IMG/VR virus record: IMGVR_UViG_3300006749_000026
Location: 1 to 43,346 of that record
From: a virus
Length of the DNA: 43,346 nucleotides
Direction: 5' to 3' (one strand)
Translations under genes and position numbers: made by a program
Notes under the pieces: model-generated
What the model was told of the DNA's origin: nothing
Databases searched by the model: none
Seen by the model: the letters and a program-made list of their open reading frames with translations, nothing else
Shown here: piece by piece, positions 1 through 7,282 of the stretch
How the letters are laid out: the number at the start of each line of letters is the position of its first letter
How positions within the stretch are numbered: the stretch's first letter is position 1

Positions 1-3
1 ATT

Positions 4-144
4 ATGACCGACAAAGAAAAAATAATAAGCGCTATCGCGACAATCGATTCAATGCTAACACTTGATTTTATGACAGATCCTGTAAGAGAAGATCTTAATA
101 GAATTAAAACTGAGCTCGAAGAAGTAAAAGATAATCTTAGCTAA
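4..144 (+). CDS. Small acidic helical protein, possibly N-terminally partial
   Basis: A 46-residue frame from an ATG at position 4 to a TAA that shares one base with the next ATG. The product is charged and helical (many Glu, Lys, Asp; ends EEVKDNLS), with no signal peptide or membrane segment. The frame is open to the window edge, so the true start may lie outside. It is not recognised as a family. The one-base overlap with the following structural gene suggests the same tail operon; small charged proteins in this position may assist tail assembly, but nothing here proves it. Confidence 0.6.
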   Translation: MTDKEKIISAIATIDSMLTLDFMTDPVREDLNRIKTELEEVKDNLS

Positions 145-935
145 TGAGTAATAATACTCTTACAGGTTGGGGTAGAGGATCCTGGGGTGAAGCATCCTGG
201 GGTACACCATTACCTGTAGAGGTCACAACAGTAGGCGCTATTACCTCTGGGGTTGGTAGTGTTACTGTCGTTGCTGAGGCTAACGTCATACCAACGGGCC
301 AAACTGCAACTGCAAGTGTTGGCGCACCGACAGTCATTGCAGCAGCTATTGTCCAGGTAACAGGTGTCGCAGCAACCTCATCTTTAGGAGCACCGACCGT
401 AGCCGCAGCCGCAGATGTATCAGTCACTGGCCAAGCGGCCACCGCAGGAGTTGGATCTCTTACAATTACAGGTAAAGCCAATATCATACCGACAGGTCAA
501 GAGGCTACCAGTGCTGTAGGATCTATAGCACCGACAGCTGACGCAAATGTTTCTGTCACTACTGTTGGGTCTTTATCATCTGCTGTAGGATCTGTTACTA
601 ACACCGCAGCTGCAAATGTGACTCCAGATGGCCAGGCTGCAACTTCTGCTGTGGGCACACCAACAATTACTTTTGGTATTACCGTACAACTAACTGGCCA
701 GGCAATAACAAGTGCTAATGGATCTATTGCACCAACGGCAGCAGCTGGTGTAGACATAGCTGGATTATCTATTACAGCCGCTCCAGGCTTTATTTTAGTC
801 TACGGTGAAATAGATACTGACCAAACACCTGGCTATGGCGAGGTTACAACATCACAAACCCCTGGCTATGGAGAGGTTGCGACAAGTCAATCTCCAAACT
901 ATACTACAATAGATGCTGGTAGAGACGCGGCATGA
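144..935 (+). CDS. Ala/Thr/Val/Gly-rich repeat structural protein (tail appendage-like)
   Basis: 263 residues. The N-terminus is Trp/Gly-rich (GWGRGSWGEASWG). It is followed by about eight degenerate repeats of 22-25 residues built around TGQxATxxVG and T-x-A-A-A-x-V, then a tail with GYGEV repeats. Alternating small and hydrophobic residues suggest stacked beta structure, as in phage fibres or surface domains. It ends just before the S74 fibre gene, which supports a role in the tail appendage. There is no signal peptide or catalytic motif. Similar repeat proteins are, as I recall, frequent in marine phage tail regions. Function is inferred from composition and position only. Confidence 0.7.
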   Translation: MSNNTLTGWGRGSWGEASWGTPLPVEVTTVGAITSGVGSVTVVAEANVIPTGQTATASVGAPTVIAAAIVQVTGVAATSSLGAPTVAAAADVSVTGQAATAGVGSLTITGKANIIPTGQEATSAVGSIAPTADANVSVTTVGSLSSAVGSVTNTAAANVTPDGQAATSAVGTPTITFGITVQLTGQAITSANGSIAPTAAAGVDIAGLSITAAPGFILVYGEIDTDQTPGYGEVTTSQTPGYGEVATSQSPNYTTIDAGRDAA

Positions 936-955
936 TAACTTAGAGGACATAAAGT

Positions 956-3205
956 ATGGCAACCTATGTAAATGATTTAAGATTAAAAGAAATTGGCACT
1001 GGTGAATCCAGTGGAACTTGGGGTACGGAAACCAACACCAATTTAGAATTAATCGCAGAGGCATTTAGTTTTGGCACCGAGGCCATAACAACTAATGCTG
1101 ATACACACACAACAACAATAGCTGACGGATCTACAGATCCAGGCAGATCTTTATATTTAAAATATACAGGAACACTTGACTCAGCTTGCACTATAACAAT
1201 TGGTCCAAACACTGTTTCTAAACTTTGGTTTATAGAAAACGGTACTAGCGGATCTCAAAACATAATTATTTCACAAGGTAGTGGTGCTAATGTAACCATA
1301 CCTGCTGGTCATGTAAAAGCTATTTATTCTGATGGCGCTGGTTCTGGTGCAGCTATGGTTGATGCCTTTACTGATTTGAATTTAGCTGGAACGACCACCG
1401 TATCTGTTTTAAGTGTGAGTAGCACAACAACATTTAGTGATGATGTTACTTTTACTGGTGCATCTAATAACCTTGTCTGGGATAAATCAGATAATTGTTT
1501 GGAATTTGCAGATAATGCTAAAGCTAAATTTGGCACTGGTGGTGATTTAGAACTTTATCACGATGGTTCAAGTAGTTATTTAGTAAATACTACTGGAGAT
1601 TTATATTTAAGAGATTCTAATGGAGATATTTATATCCAAGGAAAATCTGGAGAAAGCAGTATTAATGTTTTAAACGATGGTGCTGTTGAACTTTTTTTTG
1701 ATAACTCTAAAAAACTAGAAACAGTTAGTGGTGGTATAACTGTAACAGGTGCTATAAATGATATGACAATAGCCGCAGGTAATATACAAACAAATACAAG
1801 TAATAACTTATCTATTAATACGCCTAACTCTTTAAGAATAAATATAGATTCTAATAATGATGGAACTTCTGAAAACTTTATTATCGGACATAACCAAACA
1901 GCAGTAGATGCAAGTAATAATGTTTTACTTTTAGTACAAGAAAGTGGAAAAGTCTCTATTGGAGGAACAAATCCAAACGCAACTTTACAAGTTGGTGAAG
2001 GCACAACATCTGGTGATGCAACTAATCCTGCAATACAAATAGGTAGAACTTCTAGTTATAGATTTGGTATGTACGCATCTACAGAAGGTGCTGTAATAGA
2101 AAATAAAAATGGTGATGATGGCATACAGTTTAGAGTAAAAACTGCTGGTGAAGCCATGAGAATAGATGGTGGAACAGGACATTGTGGAATCGGAGTTTCG
2201 GATCCTGCTGATAGACTTCATGTAGCTCTTGATTCTGGTACAACCAATGCAGAAGTAGAGGTTGTTAGAATAGAAGCTACATCTTCAGGAACACCTGCTG
2301 TTGGATTTGGACCTTTTATTGATTTTAGAGGTGACAGAATAAATGGCGGTCCAGACAGTTATGGAAGATTAGGTTTTGAAGCAGATAACATGCCTTCAAC
2401 AACTGTTGATGGTGCTTTTATTGTACAAACTGCAATAGATGGTTCCTATTCAGAGAGGGTCCGTGTAAGTTCGACAGGAAATGTCAGTATCAATAATACT
2501 TCTGCTAGTAGTATGTCTGCAAACGCTAATGAATTAGTTGTTGGGACAGGTTCGGGTGATCAAGGTATGTCAATTTATGCAGGAACTTCTACTGGTAGAT
2601 ATGCTTTTGCAAGAGCAGTTGGTAATAATACCGATGCTTATGATGGTGGCTTGGCATACGATGGATCAAGAAATCTAACATTCCGTACTAATGCAGATAC
2701 GGAGAGAATGAGAATAGATGGCTCGGGCAGAATATTAATTGCTACTACTGTATCAAACCCAGTAAGTATTGCAGACCATAGATTAGTAGTAGAATTAAAT
2801 TCAAGTTTTGCAGGTATTGCTGTTGGTGGTGATGGACTTGTAGATACTAGAGCAGTTATGAATTTTTATAATGATAATGGTGGTGTTGGTTCTATTACCA
2901 CAAACGGTTCATCAACTGCTTATAATACATCTTCAGACTATAGATTAAAAGAAAATGTAGATTACACTTGGGATGCAACAACAAGACTAAAACAATTAAA
3001 ACCAGCTAGATTTAATTTTATAGCTGATAAAGATACAACTTTAGATGGTTTCTTAGCACACGAAGTTTCAAGTATAGTTCCAGAATCCGTAACAGGTGAA
3101 AAGGATGGTGCAGAGATGCAAGGTATAGACCAAAGTAAATTAGTGCCTTTATTGGTAAAAACAATACAAGAACTAGAGGCAAGAATAACAGCTTTAGAAA
3201 GCTAA
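956..3205 (+). CDS. Tail fibre/spike with C-terminal S74 intramolecular chaperone
   Basis: 749 residues. The first ~140 residues look like a virion-attachment region. The middle is a long Ser/Thr/Gly/Asn-rich beta-repeat stretch with phrases such as GDLYLRDSNGDIYI and SGRILIATT, common in trimeric fibres. The last ~95 residues match the Peptidase_S74 (endosialidase-type) chaperone: SSDYRLKENV around residues 659-668, then RLKQLKPARFNF and GFLAHEVSSIVPE, and a C-terminal helix. In this family the chaperone drives trimerisation and cleaves itself off at the conserved Ser before DYRLKEN. The start follows a GAGGA Shine-Dalgarno. It is probably the receptor-binding protein. Confidence 0.9.
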   Translation: MATYVNDLRLKEIGTGESSGTWGTETNTNLELIAEAFSFGTEAITTNADTHTTTIADGSTDPGRSLYLKYTGTLDSACTITIGPNTVSKLWFIENGTSGSQNIIISQGSGANVTIPAGHVKAIYSDGAGSGAAMVDAFTDLNLAGTTTVSVLSVSSTTTFSDDVTFTGASNNLVWDKSDNCLEFADNAKAKFGTGGDLELYHDGSSSYLVNTTGDLYLRDSNGDIYIQGKSGESSINVLNDGAVELFFDNSKKLETVSGGITVTGAINDMTIAAGNIQTNTSNNLSINTPNSLRINIDSNNDGTSENFIIGHNQTAVDASNNVLLLVQESGKVSIGGTNPNATLQVGEGTTSGDATNPAIQIGRTSSYRFGMYASTEGAVIENKNGDDGIQFRVKTAGEAMRIDGGTGHCGIGVSDPADRLHVALDSGTTNAEVEVVRIEATSSGTPAVGFGPFIDFRGDRINGGPDSYGRLGFEADNMPSTTVDGAFIVQTAIDGSYSERVRVSSTGNVSINNTSASSMSANANELVVGTGSGDQGMSIYAGTSTGRYAFARAVGNNTDAYDGGLAYDGSRNLTFRTNADTERMRIDGSGRILIATTVSNPVSIADHRLVVELNSSFAGIAVGGDGLVDTRAVMNFYNDNGGVGSITTNGSSTAYNTSSDYRLKENVDYTWDATTRLKQLKPARFNFIADKDTTLDGFLAHEVSSIVPESVTGEKDGAEMQGIDQSKLVPLLVKTIQELEARITALES

Positions 3206-3223
3206 TTAAAAAGGAGAATAAAT

Positions 3224-3568
3224 ATGGCAATAGGATACACTTGGGATTGTAAAAAATGTGATACATATCCCTCTAAAAGTGGTAAATCTAATGTAGTGCA
3301 TAACGTACATTGGAGGCTTACTGCAACAGACGATACTAATAAAGATAGTGACGGTAACAACTGGACAGCTACTAGCTATGGTTCACAAGCTGTAAGCACA
3401 GATGATTTATCTAGTTTTATTAATTGGTCAAGTTTGAAAGAAAGTGATGTACAAGGCTGGGTTGAAACAGCATTAACTGCTGATACAGTTACAGCTATGA
3501 AAGCATCATTAGATGCACAGATAGCTGAAAAAGTATCACCTACAAGCGTAACTAAAACTTTAAGTTAA
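3224..3568 (+). CDS. Small conserved phage protein (DUF7936-like)
   Basis: 114 residues after a good AAGGAG site. It has a beta-rich N-terminal part with a CKKC pair at residues 9-12 and a VHWRLTATD motif. A helical C-terminal part includes VQGWVETAL and LDAQIAEKVSP. The architecture resembles small proteins found beside fibre genes in marine phages (I recall DUF7936; not verifiable here). The CxxC could bind metal but there is no second pair. It lies directly downstream of the fibre gene, suggesting an accessory role in tail or fibre assembly. Function unknown. Confidence 0.75.
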   Translation: MAIGYTWDCKKCDTYPSKSGKSNVVHNVHWRLTATDDTNKDSDGNNWTATSYGSQAVSTDDLSSFINWSSLKESDVQGWVETALTADTVTAMKASLDAQIAEKVSPTSVTKTLS

Positions 3569-3579
3569 TAAGGTAAAAA

Positions 3580-3834
3580 ATGATAAAAGAAAATAAAGAA
3601 TCAGTAGTAATATTAGATGATAAAGAAATGAAGGTTGCTGATCTGTCAGCAGAACAACAATACTTACATACACAAATATTAGATTTAACCAATAAACAAA
3701 AACGCATACAGTTTGAACTTGACCAAGTTAATGCCAGTTTAAGTGTGTTTAAAAACGCATTTATAGATTCTGCAAAACAAAAAGCAGATGAAGTTTTAAA
3801 TAATCCAGAGGAGGATGATAATGACAATTCTTAA
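3580..3834 (+). CDS. Small coiled-coil protein (DUF6447-like)
   Basis: 84 residues. A short N-terminal beta hairpin (VVILDDKEMKVADLS) precedes a long amphipathic helix with heptad-like spacing (QILDLTNKQKRIQFELDQV) and an acidic C-terminal tail. I recall similar proteins as DUF6447 in marine phages, usually near fibre and lysis genes. Its end overlaps the next gene by 14 bases, and the next gene's Shine-Dalgarno (GAGGA) lies within its acidic tail codons. Function unknown; the coiled coil suggests oligomerisation. Confidence 0.75.
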   Translation: MIKENKESVVILDDKEMKVADLSAEQQYLHTQILDLTNKQKRIQFELDQVNASLSVFKNAFIDSAKQKADEVLNNPEEDDNDNS

Positions 3835-3991
3835 TATATTTTCATGGATAACAACCATAATAGCGATTGCATCATTTGTTGCAGCCGTCACACCAACACC
3901 CCAGGGTAATTGGTGGTTAGGCAAACTTTACCGCATCATTGATTGGTGTGCCCTTAATGTTCTAAAAGCCAAGGAGAAGCACAATGAGTAG
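3821..3991 (+). CDS. Small membrane protein, holin-like candidate
   Basis: 56 residues, preceded by GAGGATGATA. An N-terminal hydrophobic segment (IFSWITTIIAIASFVAAV, about residues 6-23) is followed by TPTPQG and an amphipathic stretch WWLGKLYRIIDWCALNVLKAK. It overlaps the upstream gene by 14 nt and the downstream gene by 8 nt, which supports it as a real translated gene. I recall short proteins with the pattern AVTPTP then LYKIID in several marine phages. Membrane insertion is clear; holin function is inferred from its size and from the neighbouring series of membrane proteins. Confidence 0.75.
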   Translation: MTILNIFSWITTIIAIASFVAAVTPTPQGNWWLGKLYRIIDWCALNVLKAKEKHNE

Positions 3992-4175
3992 CTGGTGGTC
4001 AAATTTTTGGGATAAAGTAACAGGCACTGAACGAGTCCAGGTCAGATCAAGAAATAAAAAAGGCCATTATGTTGCAGATGATAAATCTACTCCAGATGTA
4101 AACGAGGCTTACACAACAGTAAGAAAAAAAAGAGGTAGGCCTGCAAAGGTAACTACCGATAACATAGACGAATAA
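3984..4175 (+). CDS. Small basic protein with an AT-hook-like RGRP motif
   Basis: 63 residues. A Trp-rich amphipathic N-terminus (SSWWSNFWDKVTG) is followed by a basic middle and a C-terminal KKRGRPAK with the R50-G51-R52-P53 core typical of AT-hooks. AT-hooks insert into the minor groove of AT-rich DNA. A short basic motif can also arise by chance, so DNA binding is unproven. It is linked by overlaps to membrane-protein genes on both sides (ATGAGTAG upstream, TAATG downstream), so it belongs to the same transcript. Confidence 0.65.
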   Translation: MSSWWSNFWDKVTGTERVQVRSRNKKGHYVADDKSTPDVNEAYTTVRKKRGRPAKVTTDNIDE

Positions 4176-4357
4176 TGGCAACAGTTAAAGACGCTTTAAA
4201 TGCAATAGAGTCACACGAAAGAGAGTGTAGAGCTTTGTACAAAAGCATTGATAAAAGATTAGAAGACGGATCTAAGCGTTTTGATAAATTAGAAAACATG
4301 ATATGGGCAGTCTACCCATTTATTGTAGGAGCAGTAATACTAGCGAGGTTTATATAA
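4175..4357 (+). CDS. XhlA-like single-TM coiled-coil protein (holin-associated candidate)
   Basis: 60 residues. A charged helical N-terminal half (IESHERECRALYKSIDKRLE) leads into a C-terminal transmembrane helix (MIWAVYPFIVGAVILARFI). This cytoplasmic helix plus C-terminal anchor is the XhlA-like plan seen in phage lysis cassettes. TAATG overlaps join it to both neighbours. The assignment rests on topology and context, not sequence motifs. Confidence 0.7.
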   Translation: MATVKDALNAIESHERECRALYKSIDKRLEDGSKRFDKLENMIWAVYPFIVGAVILARFI

Positions 4358-4743
4358 TGCACGAAGGAAGCGGAAGATTTGGCGGAGACATGGATCGTAA
4401 TGAAGTAGAAATGGATCTTAATAAGTTTATGTCTATGATTCAAGAGATCGGTGAACTTAAAGAAAAAATTAGAGATTTGGAAGACGAAACAAATGTAAAC
4501 CCCTGGCAAAAAGTAATTCACTTAGCTAGAGCAATAGATGCCTGGAGAATATTTCCCAGAATATTTGTTGTGGTTTATATCTACCTTATGTATGAGTCTG
4601 TTATTTGGTTTATGAACCTACCAGATCCTAACCTAGAACAATCAGCATTAGTCTCAGTTGTTGTAGGTGCTATGGGTGTTGTCTTTGGAGTTTATTCTGG
4701 TAAGTCTGGACAAAGTAAAGGGTTTAAAGGCGAAGATAAATAA
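4357..4743 (+). CDS. Holin-like membrane protein with two TM segments
   Basis: 128 residues. The ATG at 4357 is chosen because it overlaps the upstream TAA; a longer in-frame start at 4303 would run deep into the upstream gene. A helical N-terminal domain (MIQEIGELKEKIRDLED) precedes an amphipathic linker and two hydrophobic helices (FVVVYIYLMYESVIWFM and ALVSVVVGAMGVVFGVY), then a basic Gly-rich tail. I recall proteins of this form annotated as holins in marine phages. It is the best holin candidate in the run of small membrane proteins, in the same operon as the spanins and endolysin further downstream. Confidence 0.75.
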   Translation: MHEGSGRFGGDMDRNEVEMDLNKFMSMIQEIGELKEKIRDLEDETNVNPWQKVIHLARAIDAWRIFPRIFVVVYIYLMYESVIWFMNLPDPNLEQSALVSVVVGAMGVVFGVYSGKSGQSKGFKGEDK

Positions 4744-5039
4744 TGAACCAAGCCATAGGCTTGATCGGCGACGTAGGCCTACCAATCGCAAGCGGCTTGA
4801 TTATGGGATATTTTATATTTCTTATAATCAGACAGCTTATGAATAATCTAGTATCTGACATTAAATCTATCCAGGGCATTACAAAAATGCTTATTACTAG
4901 AGCCTCAATAATGAACAACGACATTATTAGAATCGATACAGTAGTGTCAAGCGCACTTGACATACCTCCAGATCTTGAACGAATCGCTAGAGCAGAAAAC
5001 TTTGTTGAAGACGGCAAGATTGATGCTAGACGCGATTAA
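4743..5039 (+). CDS. Small membrane protein, paralogous architecture to the next gene
   Basis: 98 residues. The N-terminal half is hydrophobic (GLPIASGLIMGYFIFLIIRQL, about residues 12-32) and the C-terminal half is a charged helix (ITKMLITRASIMNNDIIRI ... LERIARAEN). The next gene has the same plan and a similar opening (G-x-P-hydrophobic-G-Y-F), suggesting an old duplication. Both may be holin, antiholin or envelope scaffold proteins. TAATG overlaps at both ends. Function unknown. Confidence 0.7.
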   Translation: MNQAIGLIGDVGLPIASGLIMGYFIFLIIRQLMNNLVSDIKSIQGITKMLITRASIMNNDIIRIDTVVSSALDIPPDLERIARAENFVEDGKIDARRD

Positions 5040-5296
5040 TGGATATAGTTGACTTAATACAAAAATTTGGTTTTCCAACTGTAATGGTAATTGGCTTAGG
5101 ATATTTTGTGTTCTATGTCTGGCAAACTATTAACAACACTATAGATCCGTCTATAAGTGAAATGAAAAAGACTATTATTAGGTTGACGGACCAACTACGA
5201 CTTTTAGACCAAGATATGATACGATTAAAAGAGAAGGTTGATACTGTAACAAAAATAAGACAACAAAAAAAAGATGATATTCAAAGAAAAAAATAA
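5039..5296 (+). CDS. Small single-TM coiled-coil protein
   Basis: 85 residues. One membrane helix near the N-terminus (FPTVMVIGLGYFVFYVWQTI) is followed by a coiled coil (MKKTIIRLTDQLRLLDQDM, then IRLKEKVDTV) and a Lys-rich end. Its topology resembles the preceding gene and phage proteins tied to holin function. The last 23 bases overlap the csgF-like gene, joining the membrane cluster to the curli-like block. Confidence 0.7.
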   Translation: MDIVDLIQKFGFPTVMVIGLGYFVFYVWQTINNTIDPSISEMKKTIIRLTDQLRLLDQDMIRLKEKVDTVTKIRQQKKDDIQRKK

Positions 5297-5780
5297 AAAA
5301 GAAGATACGACTTACATTTATAGAGGCGTAGTTCTAATAGGTTTTATTTTGTTTTTTGGAATATTAGTCCAAAACCTTGCAGCTGACGAAATTAAATTTG
5401 GCTTTAAAAGTCCATCATTTAACGGAGTGGGTATTTCCTCACATTATCTTACAGTGGAGTCGCAGGAGTATTCTAGGAAAGAAAAACTCAGAGCAGATCT
5501 GCGCGCCTTGGAAGAACAAAGAAAAAGAGACGAAGAAAACTCGGTTATAAGCAGGTTTACCAAAAATCTTGAATCACGCATATTCGCACAAATTTCAAGA
5601 CAAATCGTTGATCAATTATTTGGTGAAAATCCAGCTACAACTGGTTCTTTTACTTTGTTTGACAACATCATAACCTGGACCTCCGACGGGACATACATAA
5701 CATTAACCATTTATAATACTTTAGATGAAACAACTACTGAGATCACTATTCCTATTGGCGACTTCGGCTTTGGTGGCTAG
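5274..5780 (+). CDS. csgF: CsgF-like curli assembly factor
   Basis: 168 residues. A basic N-terminus and hydrophobic helix (VVLIGFILFFGILVQNLAA) look like a Sec signal, probably cleaved before DEIKFGF. The mature start carries FGFKSPSFNG at residues 42-51, matching the F-x-F-[RK]-x-P-x-F-x-G peptide that in Escherichia coli CsgF plugs the CsgG barrel. A helical section (RADLRALEEQRKRDEEN, LESRIFAQISRQIVDQLF) and a C-terminal beta region (YITLTIYN, TTEITIPIGDFGF) follow, as in the family. In bacteria CsgF couples curlin subunits to the CsgG pore at the cell surface. Adjacent csgG confirms the call. It overlaps csgG by 56 nt. Confidence 0.92.
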   Translation: MIFKEKNKKEDTTYIYRGVVLIGFILFFGILVQNLAADEIKFGFKSPSFNGVGISSHYLTVESQEYSRKEKLRADLRALEEQRKRDEENSVISRFTKNLESRIFAQISRQIVDQLFGENPATTGSFTLFDNIITWTSDGTYITLTIYNTLDETTTEITIPIGDFGFGG

Positions 5781-6567
5781 TTGTGTTTCGCATGTCAAAC
5801 TAATATCACCCTGCTTAACTAATCCAGAAGGCGACTACAAAGACGTAGTTTCTATTATCGGTAAAGCTCAATGTTTTTCAAAAGACGCTTTTAATAACAA
5901 GCCAATAACTGAAGAAATACAAAATTTACCAGCACCGAAATTAAAGCCTGTTGTAGCAGTATATAAGTTTGCTGATTATACAGGCCAAAGAAAATCTGTT
6001 GACGGTTATGCAAACTTCAGTACAGCTATGACACAAGCTCCAGAAACTTACTTAATAAGAGCTTTGAAACAATCTGGTTTTTTTCGTGTAGTTGAACGTG
6101 TTGGAATAGATCACATAAATAAAGAAAGACAAATTATTAGATCTACCAGAGAAAAATTTGATGAAAAAACAAAACAGATGCCTTTGCTTTTTGCAGGTCT
6201 GATTATGGAAGGTGGCATTATTGATTACAACACAAATTTAAAAACTGGAGGCGTAGGAGGTCGTACATTGGGCGTGGGCAGCTCAAAACAGTATAGAGAA
6301 GATACTGTTTTAGTAGCCATAAGAGTTGTATCCGTTAGCACTGGCGAAATTTTGCTTGAAAATTTGACCACTAAAACAATATTGTCAGTCGGCTTATCAA
6401 GCGATGTATTTAGGTTTGTGTATGACGACACTCAACTTATAGAATTTGAGACAGGAAATGCCATGAACGAAAGTAAGTCCATTGCTTTGCAAAGCGCTAT
6501 AGAAATTGGTATTGTAGATATTATTAAACAAGGCAGCGAGCGGAAATTTTGGGAGTATGATGAATAG
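5725..6567 (+). CDS. csgG: CsgG-like outer-membrane curli secretion channel lipoprotein
   Basis: 280 residues. The signal peptide MKQLLRSLFLLATSALVASC ends in a lipobox, with lipidated Cys at residue 20. KPVVAVYKFADYTGQRK and NFSTAMTQAPETYLIRAL match the CsgG family. N97 and F98 correspond to the constriction residues Asn55 and Phe56 of E. coli CsgG. The ERVGIDHINKERQIIRSTRE segment aligns with the conserved helix after the constriction loop. Family members assemble a nonameric 36-strand barrel in the outer membrane that exports unfolded curlins. Length fits the family (about 260-280). No truncation is seen. In a phage it could secrete the next gene's product or act as an outer-membrane pore at lysis. 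Confidence 0.95.
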   Translation: MKQLLRSLFLLATSALVASCVSHVKLISPCLTNPEGDYKDVVSIIGKAQCFSKDAFNNKPITEEIQNLPAPKLKPVVAVYKFADYTGQRKSVDGYANFSTAMTQAPETYLIRALKQSGFFRVVERVGIDHINKERQIIRSTREKFDEKTKQMPLLFAGLIMEGGIIDYNTNLKTGGVGGRTLGVGSSKQYREDTVLVAIRVVSVSTGEILLENLTTKTILSVGLSSDVFRFVYDDTQLIEFETGNAMNESKSIALQSAIEIGIVDIIKQGSERKFWEYDE

Positions 6568-7282
6568 GTACTTAATTTTGCTATTGGCCACAGGCTTTGT
6601 TTATGCAGACAATGAAATTTATGTAGATCAAAGCGGTAATGCTGCTGCAATCGATTTAGAGCAGCTTGGATCATCTAACCTTATAGGTGGAAACTCAGCC
6701 ACAACTGGAACAATGACCGTTTTAGATCTTGACGGTGTTAGTATGACACTTGACATAAATCAAATAGGATCTTCTAACCAATTCAAATCTGACGCTATTG
6801 ACGGCGACAATTTTACTGGATTTTTTGAGTACGACGGTGATAGTAATGTGTGGGATTTATTAATGAACTCTACAGGATTAATTACAGCTGACTATGTAGA
6901 TCTTAATATTGATGTTACAGGATCCAGCAATGAAGCAGATATAAAAATTGCAGAGAACGCAGACTCCTCATATCTTAACCTTGACTGGATTATTACTGGC
7001 GATTCTAACCAATTTGACTTTGATATTGATTATGAAAATGCAGTGAACTATATGGATGTAAACGGCAGTAGTAATACAATTAACTTTACAGCTAGTGGAT
7101 ACTCTGGGACCTCGTCTTCGGATGCTGGTTATTTTAATTTAGACCTAGACGGCAGTAGCAATACATTAAACATCATTCAATCTTCAACATTAGCGCGTGA
7201 CTGGTTATCAATCATATCCAACACTTCTCACTCTAATATTTGTGTTGTTCAAAATGACGGTGGTACCACCACTTCATGCTGA
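6557..7282 (+). CDS. Secreted curlin-like GSSN-repeat protein
   Basis: 241 residues. A short Sec signal (NRYLILLLATGFVYA, cut near residue 17) precedes an acidic, Gly/Ser/Asn/Ile-rich mature part. Repeats are centred on GSSN or GDSN at residues 38, 71, 94, 122, 148, 170 and 199, spaced 22-33 residues, preceded by alternating hydrophobics such as LDINQIGSSN. E. coli CsgA/CsgB repeats have the same logic (x-I-x-Q-x-G-x-x-N, ~22 residues, stacked beta strands forming amyloid). The position directly after csgF-csgG makes it the obvious cargo. Cys229 and Cys241 could form a disulphide. It is not a close match to classical curlins, hence the moderate certainty. Confidence 0.72.
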   Translation: MMNRYLILLLATGFVYADNEIYVDQSGNAAAIDLEQLGSSNLIGGNSATTGTMTVLDLDGVSMTLDINQIGSSNQFKSDAIDGDNFTGFFEYDGDSNVWDLLMNSTGLITADYVDLNIDVTGSSNEADIKIAENADSSYLNLDWIITGDSNQFDFDIDYENAVNYMDVNGSSNTINFTASGYSGTSSSDAGYFNLDLDGSSNTLNIIQSSTLARDWLSIISNTSHSNICVVQNDGGTTTSC

